From NCBI GenBank assembly GCA_964446435.1, contig CAYUOS010000025.1, forward strand, positions 1-28,952: a DNA stretch of 28,952 bases, written 5' to 3'. Both the position numbers and the translations under genes were made by a program. Position 1 is the first letter of the stretch; every line of letters begins with the position of its first letter. The notes beneath the pieces were generated by a model. The model had not been told where the DNA came from and did no database searches. It worked only from the letters and a program-made list of their open reading frames with translations. This document shows positions 16,650 through 24,436 of the stretch, piece after piece. Source of the DNA: SLNP01 sp964446435. GTDB lineage: Bacteria; Bacteroidota; Bacteroidia; Bacteroidales; VadinHA17.

Positions 16650-18401
16650 CTACCAACCCGGGTTCTGTGCGAACTCCCTGAACATAAGAGCATCCTGGGT
16701 CCTGATCGGCCAGCGGTAGTGTTTCTGGTCAAACACATAGGTTATTACCGGTGTTGACGTACGTGAAATCGCATAACCCGTTGGCCTTGCTGGATCGGGA
16801 GTTAAGCTTACTCCATAGATAGCCCTGTGCTCAAGCTTGTGGGCATCACCCCACCTTGACAGGTCAAACAGCCTCTTTCCTTCGAGGAAGAGCTCAACCG
16901 CTCTCTCATTCTTGATTCTCGTGCGGAAAGTTTCCTTACTTGTCAGGTATTGCGCAGCCACACCAGGCATTCCAACCCTTGCCCTTACTTCATTCAGTGC
17001 CTGAACAGCGGTAAGGCTTGCCCCCGGAAGAGCATAGTTGGGACCACCGATCTCATTGCATGCCTCTGCATACATAAGAAGGATTTCAGCATAGCGGAAG
17101 TAAATAACATGCGTTGGAGGCGCAGCAGCAGCCGACCACATATCATTATTATTATGCCAGAACTTCCTTGCCAGGTATCCTGTCGTGGAATAGTGCTTGT
17201 CACTGGTATTCGGTCTGTCTCTTCCTCCCTCATACAGCTCAAGATAAATGCTGCTGTTGCTGGTCCACTTCATCCTGTTGAAGAGAATGGAATGGTAGAA
17301 GCGTGGATCCCTGTTTATATATGGATTCTGAGGATCATGTCCGGGGTCATCCGTGATGCTTAGTCCGTTGTCTGTCTCAAACATATCTACTATGTTCTGC
17401 GACGGACTGAATCCCTGTATGATACCCCCTGCAGCAAGGCTCTTCGGAGTGAAGGTCCTCCATACGTTGCCGGCATTGACTGATGTGTAATGCTCCCAGA
17501 TTATTTCATCATTGTAGGGAGTATACATGAAAATACTGTCAAAACCGCTGGGATAGGTTATCGTACGCAATCCCAAAGGAGAGTCATAGGTTATCTCCCT
17601 GGTGCCGAGAGAAGGCAACAGCCTGTATCTGCCTGTTGTATTTGCCAGGTTTATCAGGTCCCATGCTGCTGTAGCAGCGTCGGTCCACCTTGTTGCATCG
17701 TTGGCAGGATTGTTGGTCGGACTTGCAGCAAACAACAGGGCCGATGCCTTGAGTGCCATTGCAGCACCCTGTGTCGGACGTCCCATGTTTGCGTTATCCC
17801 ATATGCCCGGCAGAAGTGAGGCAGCTGTGTCACAATCGGCAGCTATCATCCTTGCTGTCTCATTATAACCCAGACGCTCCAGCCCGAAGTTATCCGTACC
17901 CTGAAGGGCCTTTGTAATATAGGGCATACCTCCCTGACGCCTTAGAAACTCCCAGTAATACCATGCTCTCATAAAGTGAGCCTGTCCCTTTAGCTCATTT
18001 ACCTGAGCCTGTGTGCCATTACCATCCAGAAGCCTGTGGACATTCGCTATTGTCAGATTAGCTATCCTGATGCTCTGCCAGCCGTTCCATACGGCATAGA
18101 ACTGCAGAGCCTGACCGGCATTGTATGCCCTTAGCCAGTCGCCAGACTGAATAATGGGAAGGGTCTCCCAGTCACATTCAGCATAACCTTCATCTGTAAA
18201 GGCAGCTATAAAGGAATAATCATAATCTGCAAGATAGTTGTGTATATCTTTATACATCCTGTCAGTAAACCTCCTGGCATTCAGATAGTCAGTAAAAACC
18301 ATCTCTTCGGTCATGCCGGTGGAATCCTGCACCTTGTCGAGGAACTGCTCGCACCCCTGAAACAATAGTGCCGCTATTAATATATATAGTATCTTTTTCA
18401 T
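16650..18401 (-). CDS. SusD-family outer-membrane glycan-binding lipoprotein (susD1)
   Basis: This 583-residue RagB/SusD protein has signal peptide MKKILYILIAALLFQGC (lipobox Cys17). Family signs are the early YLNARRFTDRMYKDIHNYL helix, AHFMRAWYYWEFLRRQGGMPY, the VIYFRYAEILLMYAEACNEI segment, RAVELFLEGKRLFDLSRWG near the end and the terminal QNPGW. It would bind oligosaccharides at the cell surface and hand them to SusC1, which starts just upstream (18-base gap). It differs strongly from the second SusD in the window, so the two pairs probably arose by ancient divergence, not by recent tandem duplication. Ligand unknown; arabinofuranosyl glycans are inferred from context. Confidence 0.95.
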   Translation of the reverse strand: MKKILYILIAALLFQGCEQFLDKVQDSTGMTEEMVFTDYLNARRFTDRMYKDIHNYLADYDYSFIAAFTDEGYAECDWETLPIIQSGDWLRAYNAGQALQFYAVWNGWQSIRIANLTIANVHRLLDGNGTQAQVNELKGQAHFMRAWYYWEFLRRQGGMPYITKALQGTDNFGLERLGYNETARMIAADCDTAASLLPGIWDNANMGRPTQGAAMALKASALLFAASPTNNPANDATRWTDAATAAWDLINLANTTGRYRLLPSLGTREITYDSPLGLRTITYPSGFDSIFMYTPYNDEIIWEHYTSVNAGNVWRTFTPKSLAAGGIIQGFSPSQNIVDMFETDNGLSITDDPGHDPQNPYINRDPRFYHSILFNRMKWTSNSSIYLELYEGGRDRPNTSDKHYSTTGYLARKFWHNNNDMWSAAAAPPTHVIYFRYAEILLMYAEACNEIGGPNYALPGASLTAVQALNEVRARVGMPGVAAQYLTSKETFRTRIKNERAVELFLEGKRLFDLSRWGDAHKLEHRAIYGVSLTPDPARPTGYAISRTSTPVITYVFDQKHYRWPIRTQDALMFREFAQNPGW

Positions 18402-18419
18402 TTCTTACCTTTTATCAGT

Positions 18420-21400
18420 TTAGAAAGTCATCCTGAGCTCTGCAGTAACACGCTTGAGCATCGGATATGCACCGAAATCAACGCCGGAGTTGAAGCCTTC
18501 GGGGTCACCTCCAAGCTTGAAGGGTGTCCATGTAAAGAGGTTCGTACCAATCAGCGAAATATCCATGCTCCTGATCCTGAGCTTCTGCAGAGCATTCGCC
18601 TCAAGCTTATAGTTCAATCTTACATTCCTCAATCTTACATACTTACCCTCAACCATACCAAACTGATTGATCTGGTAGTTGTACTGCTCGGTCGAGATGG
18701 AATGTACTGCCGGATATGATGCATTTCTGTTTTCAGGAGTCCAATAATCGGCATGTACCCTCATGGCATTGTCCTTGTTCTGTGAGAACGGATAGAGATA
18801 GAACATACCTCCCTGCCTCAATGAATACTGGGTGTTGCTGATACCATAGAGATTACCCTGTACGGTCCAGTTCTTGTACATGAGGCCCAGTGTGGTGCTC
18901 CAGTTGAAGATAGGCACAAACGGATTCCGCGAAACAACCCTGTCAAGTGCATTTACTGCACCGTCACCGTTATAGTCCACATACTTGAAGTCTCCGACAA
19001 TCGGTGAAACCCCACCGGCGACGGGCCACATAAAGAGCTCATCGAAATCCTGATAATAGCCGGGGTTCAAAACTCCGGTTGCAGGTGTATAGTTACCCAT
19101 CCTCTGTGCAATACCAACCGGCTTTCCTTCTGCCTTCAGGTGGAATGGGGTAACCTCCGACTCATCATAATAGATCACACGACTCTCTGCACCCGAAAGA
19201 TTGAATCTTCCAAAAAGACCAAACTGATTTGCAAACATCTTGTTCCAGCCCAGCTCAACCTCAAAACCGTGCGACTTGGTCTTACCAATGTTACCGCTTA
19301 TTGAACTCACCCCAACCCATGACGGAACTGACCGCCGGGTTTGAAGGATATCCTCGCGGCGCTCGTTGAAAAGATCAATATTGAGAGTGATCTGGTTCCT
19401 GAAAAAGCCCATCTCAAAACCAAGGTTCTGCTTGATGGCTGTTTCCCATGTAGCATCCAGAACCGGAATGGTTCCTTCCTGAATATAGGTGTACGACTGC
19501 AGAGGGAAGCCAAAATTGATGCTACCTGATGCACTCGAGTATTCTGAAATATATAGCCAGCGTGATATCCCGGCATCGCTACCTACCTTACCCCATGAAT
19601 ATCTGGGCTTAAAGTAGTTGACCCAGGGAAGTGACTGCTTGAACCACGTCTCTGAGGAGGTTAGCCAGCCAACGGCAAATGAGGGGAAGGTACCAAACCT
19701 CAGTCCCGGGGCGAACTTCTCTGAACCCGTATGCGAAATACTGGCCTCGAAAAGGTATTTCTCCCTGAAACTGTAGGTAGCCCTTCCAACCCAGTCCTCC
19801 TGATATGACGGGAAGGCGGTGGTACCTCTTGATATTCTGCGTGAGAACACACCTAAAGCACTTACCTGATGCTGACCGAATGTTCTTGAATAGTTGGACT
19901 GAATCCTGTAGTAATGACTCCTTGCTGATGAGTTAAGGTTTTCATCCTGAGTAACCGTCAGCTTGGGCTGAGGTGTGTCATTGTCGATACCTGCATCCTG
20001 GTGATACCTTGTCCAGGTAGAATCCTTTGGATTCAGATAGTATCCGTAGTACTGCGACAACGGGAAGTTCTGGCGGTAGCCGAATGCACTGTTGATCGAG
20101 TAGTTGGCCTGTATGGAAAGACCCGGAGTGATGAAGTCAAGCTTCTGGTTCAGAATCACATCGCTCTGAACTTCGTTGGTCTTGTTTCTCATAAACCCGC
20201 GACCACCGGTCCACTGAAGCCTGATATTACCCTGGGCAGGGTTGATCATCGGGCGGGGCCCTGTCTGGTTGTAAGGTATCTTGTTATCGGGAAACTGTCT
20301 TACAGCCTCCTCAGGATAGAACGGCATTACTGTAACCGGCTCAAACCACACCTCCTGGGTGTAATCGTCAATGGGCCTGTTCCACACCTTCAGGTTACCT
20401 CCAAGATTGAATGTAATCCTTGTGGTCGGGGTTACAAAAAAGTCCATATTGTTCCTGAAATTGTACCTCTTGTGCCAGTATCCGGCGCTGTGCTTCTCAA
20501 ACTCATAAGGGAAAAGCTTGCCTACAGTGAAAACATCACCCTCCTGAAGATAGCTCAGAGACGTGAAGTAGTGAACGAAATCATTACCACCCCTGGCATT
20601 AAGGTTGTATGTCTGGTCAAGTGCCGGCTTGAAGTAAAAGTCCATCCAGTCGAAACTTGGATAAAGATAGGGCGACTCCTGTGTCCTGTATAACTCAAGT
20701 ATATCGTCGGGAATTATACTTGTCCATTTTCCGTCATTCCTGTAAGCCTCATTTCTCATTACAAGCGTCTCATAAGCATTCAGATACTCCGGAAGCCTGG
20801 TTGGAGACTTGATGCTGGCTGATGAAGAAAAGTCAAGCTGTACAGCTCCCTTCATACCACGCTTGGTGGTCACAATAATAACACCGTTAGCGCCCCTTAC
20901 ACCATATATAGATGTTGCGGAGGCATCCTTGAGAATCGAAATTGAAGCAATCTCGTTCGGATCGATGTTCGAGAATGGTCTCTCAACACCATCGACAAGA
21001 ATCAGCGGGCTATTGTTTGTCATTGATGCAGTACCCCTGATCTGCATTGTGATTGAGTTTGCCTCTTCACCTGGCTTCGGGTTCTGCATGATTACGGTAA
21101 GACCGGGAAGGTTACCCTGTAGTGTGTTCTCAATGGAACCTCCTGTCTTCATGCCTACCAGCCTGTCGCCCGATACCTGCGAAATAGCAGCTACCACAGA
21201 TTCCTTTCTCTGAACTCCGTAGCCTACCACTACAACTTCATCGATCGCTGCAACCTCAGCCATCAGTATCACATCTATCACTGTCTGGGCCCCTACCCGT
21301 ACCTTCTGGGTGACCATTCCGACGAACGAGAACTGAAGTGAGTCGTTTGGATTCGCCTCAAGACTGTATCTCCCGTTAAAGTCGGTTGTGGTACCCCTTG

Positions 21401-21563
21401 TTGTACCCGGGATGGCAACCGTTACACCAGGCAGTGTGGTTCCTGCCTCATCCGTGACTTTGCCCGTTACCGTCCTTTGCTGCCCGTATACTGCAAGATG
21501 CAGACACGAAAGAAACAGCAACAGCAACGGCAATCGCATTTTCTTGTAATTGTCAGGTTTCAT
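18420..21563 (-). CDS. SusC-family TonB-dependent glycan transporter (susC1)
   Basis: This 1047-residue outer-membrane transporter imports oligosaccharides with energy from TonB. The signal peptide ends near VYGQ (28). A carboxypeptidase-D-regulatory-like domain covers about 31-102. A typical TonB-box-like EVVVVGYG sits at 109-116. The plug carries LILVDGVERPF and the canonical ILKDASATSIYGVRGANG (210-227), followed by VIIVTTKRG. The rest is a 22-strand-type barrel ending in a terminal Phe. There is no N-terminal STN domain, so no link to an ECF-sigma/anti-sigma pair is expected, in keeping with the lack of such genes here. It is the first gene of the uptake block, downstream of a 360-base leader with two operator-like sites. 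Confidence 0.96.
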   Translation of the reverse strand: MKPDNYKKMRLPLLLLFLSCLHLAVYGQQRTVTGKVTDEAGTTLPGVTVAIPGTTRGTTTDFNGRYSLEANPNDSLQFSFVGMVTQKVRVGAQTVIDVILMAEVAAIDEVVVVGYGVQRKESVVAAISQVSGDRLVGMKTGGSIENTLQGNLPGLTVIMQNPKPGEEANSITMQIRGTASMTNNSPLILVDGVERPFSNIDPNEIASISILKDASATSIYGVRGANGVIIVTTKRGMKGAVQLDFSSSASIKSPTRLPEYLNAYETLVMRNEAYRNDGKWTSIIPDDILELYRTQESPYLYPSFDWMDFYFKPALDQTYNLNARGGNDFVHYFTSLSYLQEGDVFTVGKLFPYEFEKHSAGYWHKRYNFRNNMDFFVTPTTRITFNLGGNLKVWNRPIDDYTQEVWFEPVTVMPFYPEEAVRQFPDNKIPYNQTGPRPMINPAQGNIRLQWTGGRGFMRNKTNEVQSDVILNQKLDFITPGLSIQANYSINSAFGYRQNFPLSQYYGYYLNPKDSTWTRYHQDAGIDNDTPQPKLTVTQDENLNSSARSHYYRIQSNYSRTFGQHQVSALGVFSRRISRGTTAFPSYQEDWVGRATYSFREKYLFEASISHTGSEKFAPGLRFGTFPSFAVGWLTSSETWFKQSLPWVNYFKPRYSWGKVGSDAGISRWLYISEYSSASGSINFGFPLQSYTYIQEGTIPVLDATWETAIKQNLGFEMGFFRNQITLNIDLFNERREDILQTRRSVPSWVGVSSISGNIGKTKSHGFEVELGWNKMFANQFGLFGRFNLSGAESRVIYYDESEVTPFHLKAEGKPVGIAQRMGNYTPATGVLNPGYYQDFDELFMWPVAGGVSPIVGDFKYVDYNGDGAVNALDRVVSRNPFVPIFNWSTTLGLMYKNWTVQGNLYGISNTQYSLRQGGMFYLYPFSQNKDNAMRVHADYWTPENRNASYPAVHSISTEQYNYQINQFGMVEGKYVRLRNVRLNYKLEANALQKLRIRSMDISLIGTNLFTWTPFKLGGDPEGFNSGVDFGAYPMLKRVTAELRMTF

Positions 21564-21573
21564 CTTTTAGGAT

Positions 21574-21666
21574 TTAAGTTAGTCTGTATAATTGAAGTCT
21601 TTGATTTCTTGAATGGCTTAATGAAAGCATAAACGCCCCCACTCTTTCCGGATAGTTTTTAGTCAT
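21574..21666 (-). CDS. Possible 30-residue leader peptide before susC1
   Basis: A small ATG-started frame encodes a basic peptide beginning MTKNYPERVGAF and ending in LYRLT, with its stop 10 bases before the susC1 ATG. No ribosome binding site is visible and I recognise no family. An open frame of 30 codons is easily reached by chance in this composition. Its only support is its position and tight spacing to susC1. Confidence 0.15.
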   Translation of the reverse strand: MTKNYPERVGAFMLSLSHSRNQRLQLYRLT

Positions 21667-21756
21667 AGGCTTAGGTGTTAATGTTAGGTTTTATCTGTTA
21701 ATTGTCTTTTTAAGGCTAAAGCTTGCACAATTCAAATCGGTTTTTTCCTTTTTATG

Positions 21757-21769
21757 TGTGTTTTCTACA
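21757..21769 (-). promoter_or_regulatory. Candidate arabinose-regulator operator, susC1 proximal copy
   Basis: The plus strand reads TGTGTTTTCTACA followed by CTTATTGA, an inverted-arm TGT-N7-ACA site (GTGT/ACAC arms if extended by one base). It shares the ACACTTATTGA tail with the copy 58 bases away. It lies about 195 bases upstream of the susC1 start. I infer binding by the Nudix regulator. Confidence 0.5.
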
Positions 21770-21814
21770 CTTATTGAGTCAACGGCAACTCATTGTATGT
21801 TAAATGGTTTTTAA

Positions 21815-21827
21815 TGTTTTTTTTACA
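21815..21827 (-). promoter_or_regulatory. Candidate arabinose-regulator operator, susC1 distal copy
   Basis: The plus strand reads TGTTTTTTTTACA followed by CTTATTGA. It shares 14 consecutive bases with the GH51 upstream site at 3496-3514 and the tail with the site at 21757. Two similar sites in one leader support a real binding region. Confidence 0.5.
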
Positions 21828-21925
21828 CTTATTGATAAAATCCCCTTAGAATGCCAAACGTCGCCTTAAATGTATAGAAATATTTTTCCAAAAGCAAAAT
21901 TATTTTTCGCATAAAAATATTACTC

Positions 21926-24349
21926 TTATTTCACAACCCACTCGTGTACGCCTGAAGAGTGACGCTCAGGCAGCCGCACATTCAATCTCAGGGCAGTGGT
22001 GGTAACAGGCCTGAACCTTAATGTATCCCATGCATCCCTGGTAATTGTATAGCTGCCAATTGGTTCGACAGGTCTCCATACACCACCGGTAAGGTATTCA
22101 ACCCTCCAGGCGGCAGGTATACGGCAGCCTCCGAACGGACCGTCATCAAACCAGTAAACCATTGTTTCCGAAACTCTCTCTGGCTTGTCAAAATCATACT
22201 GAATCCACTCCCACTTGTTGTTGTCGGGCCACCAGTGATAATATGGCCACGAATGGTCATTTGAGTTTTCAGGCTCATACTTATCCTTTATTGACTGAAG
22301 CGCCCTGGTGGGCTTGCTTGCTGACAGCCTGCTCCTGTTGGCAATCGTTGGCGCTGCCATGGGTTTCGCATTCTCAATGGTAACCGGAAGCCAGACCATC
22401 ATTTCGGCAGGCCCGCGGTTGTTCCACAGGTAATACGGAATAAGTATCAGCTCCTCAGCCTCGCCCGTTTTGACACTGGCATCCAGGTCACGCTTTACCT
22501 GCCTTCCCTGAGCCCTGACAATCTGGGTTCCCATCAGAAGCGTAGGCATATACTCTGAGCTGAAACCGGCATCCTTGTCGATAATGTAATTCAAAACATG
22601 GCCGTCGCTGTTGTCGGGTCCTTCAATGCAGAACATCAGTGGCCCCCTCTGCACAGCTATCTTGCCGATATTGTCTTTTACCCTCTCGTCTGCCACAACC
22701 GTACGAACAGGCATCGGAAGAGCAAGATCAACTCTGTCGCCATTCTTCCAGTTCCTGGTGATTACGGCGTAACCATCCTCCTGTGAATACCTGAGCTCCT
22801 TCCCGTTTACCCTGATCTTAACCGGTTCTTCGCTTGTCTCATTGAAACGATAAAGATCACCGGGTATCGCTTCGTTGAGAGCCCAGCCTGGTATGCGAAC
22901 CTTCAGTGCAAATCTGCCGCCGCTGCTCTCATCAATCGTTATGGAAATATTGCCTTCCCACGGATAATCAGCCTTCTGTGATATTTCCACCCTGCGACCG
23001 CCCATATCGATACCTGCGCTGTTGGTAACATATAGATTAACATATAACTCATTCTCGGTAGCTGCATATATATATCCCGGTATCGCCGGAATAAACCTCG
23101 CCACATTCGACGGACAGCAGGCACAGCCGAACCATGCACTCCTCTCGTGCTGGCCGTATGACTCAAGCGGATTGGGATAGAAGAAGCGGTCGGCTGACAG
23201 CGAAACACCCGAAAGCATCGAGTTGAACAGCGTCTTTTCGAGAATATCGTAATACTTCGACTCCCCATGCATCAGGAAAAGGCGGTGGTTGGTGAAAATG
23301 TTTCCTATCGATGCACATGTCTCGCAATAGGCCGACATGTTAGGCAGATGATAAGGCTCACCGAAGCCCTCATTGCCACCCGATGCACCGATACCTCCGG
23401 TAACATACATCTTCCGGTAGACTATATCCTCCCATATTCTGGTAATGGCATTAATGTACTCTTCATCGTGAAGTATTGCTGCAATATCAGCCATTCCTGA
23501 ATACATATAGGTTGCCCTGACCGAATGGCCTACAGCCTCAGTCTGGTCAACGACCTTCATGTGTGATTGTGAGTACTCGGCTCCATCTTCCCTGTGACCG
23601 CGGGCATCGAGGAAAAACTTGGCAAGGTCAAGGTATCTCTTCTCCCCCGTAACTCCGTACAGCTTTACAAGTCCCATTTCAATAACCTGGTGCCCGGGGT
23701 AGCTCAGAAACGCATCCCACCCGAAATCCTTGTCAACCAGGTCGGCCGACTTGATTGCAATATCAAGCAATGTTCGCTTGCCCGTAGCCTGGTAATGGGC
23801 CACAGCAGCCTCATACAGATGACCTACGTTGTATAATTCGTGGCTCAGATCATTGGTCTTCTCCCACCTTTTGCCCCTGGCCCAGCTATGAAGGCCTCTG
23901 CCACCATGCATCTCAGCAATTGTGCGATTGGTATAGAGATACCCGTCGTCCTCCTGTGCCAGACCTATCTTCATTATCAGTGTGTCGAGATAGGCCTCGA
24001 GCTTCTCGTCAGGAAAGGTCTGCAGTGAAAATGCTGCTCCCTCAATTATCTTGAATACATCAGAGTCATCAAACGGGTAAAGGGTCTGAAACCTTCCCGT
24101 ATCGAGGCCTCCGGCAATCTCGAAGTTCCTGACCCTGCCTGTTGACTCACAATACCCGAAAGCTATCGGGATAGTAACAACATGGTTGTTCCTGATTCTG
24201 GGGGCCCAGAAATCATCAGCAACCTGCACCGATGTAAATGGCACCGGAGTTATCGGGTAACCCTCGCTCTTGCTCGTCTTGCAGCCATGAAGCACCATAA
24301 TGACCAGTGTCGCAACCGCAATCAAATTAATGCCTGAACTCCTTCTCAT
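21926..24349 (-). CDS. GH127 (DUF1680) beta-L-arabinofuranosidase, lipoprotein with C-terminal discoidin-like module
   Basis: This 807-residue lipoprotein has lipobox VLHGC (Cys23). Its DUF1680 catalytic region (about 30-640) carries TGGIGASGGNEGFGE with Glu327, CETCASI with Glu343 and Cys345, and CACCPSN with Cys411 and Cys412. This matches the HypBA1 arrangement of zinc ligands (Glu, Cys, Cys, Cys), cysteine nucleophile (Cys411 here) and acid/base (Glu327, 16 residues before Glu343 as in HypBA1). It should release beta-L-arabinofuranose with retention. Residues about 669-807 form a discoidin-like module ending in HEWVVK. A TTG at 24373 would extend the protein upstream, but the ATG at 24349 directly precedes a normal lipoprotein signal peptide. 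It lies 87 bases after araB, with no terminator seen, and is probably co-transcribed with the catabolic genes. Confidence 0.92.
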   Translation of the reverse strand: MRRSSGINLIAVATLVIMVLHGCKTSKSEGYPITPVPFTSVQVADDFWAPRIRNNHVVTIPIAFGYCESTGRVRNFEIAGGLDTGRFQTLYPFDDSDVFKIIEGAAFSLQTFPDEKLEAYLDTLIMKIGLAQEDDGYLYTNRTIAEMHGGRGLHSWARGKRWEKTNDLSHELYNVGHLYEAAVAHYQATGKRTLLDIAIKSADLVDKDFGWDAFLSYPGHQVIEMGLVKLYGVTGEKRYLDLAKFFLDARGHREDGAEYSQSHMKVVDQTEAVGHSVRATYMYSGMADIAAILHDEEYINAITRIWEDIVYRKMYVTGGIGASGGNEGFGEPYHLPNMSAYCETCASIGNIFTNHRLFLMHGESKYYDILEKTLFNSMLSGVSLSADRFFYPNPLESYGQHERSAWFGCACCPSNVARFIPAIPGYIYAATENELYVNLYVTNSAGIDMGGRRVEISQKADYPWEGNISITIDESSGGRFALKVRIPGWALNEAIPGDLYRFNETSEEPVKIRVNGKELRYSQEDGYAVITRNWKNGDRVDLALPMPVRTVVADERVKDNIGKIAVQRGPLMFCIEGPDNSDGHVLNYIIDKDAGFSSEYMPTLLMGTQIVRAQGRQVKRDLDASVKTGEAEELILIPYYLWNNRGPAEMMVWLPVTIENAKPMAAPTIANRSRLSASKPTRALQSIKDKYEPENSNDHSWPYYHWWPDNNKWEWIQYDFDKPERVSETMVYWFDDGPFGGCRIPAAWRVEYLTGGVWRPVEPIGSYTITRDAWDTLRFRPVTTTALRLNVRLPERHSSGVHEWVVK

Positions 24350-24436
24350 ACTATATATATTATTGTATACCAACTCCTGTTTCGCATTCAGACTACCATC
24401 TCTCCCGATGGCATGCTTCCTGCGTTGCCCGGGCTG

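Larger units (their letters stand above)
21564..21925 (-). other. Non-coding leader upstream of susC1
   Basis: This AT-rich 362-base gap separates the GH127 enzyme from susC1. It holds two good copies of the TGT-N7-ACA motif 58 bases apart and a possible Bacteroidota -7 element (TAATTTTG on the minus strand, 21895-21902) with no good -33 partner. A 30-codon open frame (21574-21666) ends 10 bases before susC1. No strong GC-rich terminator for the GH127 gene was seen; an AT-only hairpin at 21901-21919 is weak. The region most likely carries the main promoter of the uptake block. Confidence 0.65.

Noticed and set aside
20001..20693. 230-codon open frame on the plus strand
   Set aside because: It lies wholly inside susC1 on the opposite strand, has no recognisable family and reflects codon bias of the real gene.
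11869..21563. Tandem duplication as origin of the two SusCD pairs
   Set aside because: The two pairs differ greatly in plug, barrel and SusD sequence, so there is no sign of recent duplication.
21895..21902. TAATTTTG on the minus strand as a Bacteroidota -7 promoter element for susC1
   Set aside because: It matches TAnnTTTG, but no TTTG-type -33 element is found at the usual spacing, and such 8-mers are common in AT-rich gaps.
21901..21919. AT-only hairpin after the GH127 gene
   Set aside because: Seven A-T pairs with a five-base loop are too weak to call a terminator, although read-through from GH127 into the susC1 leader remains open.
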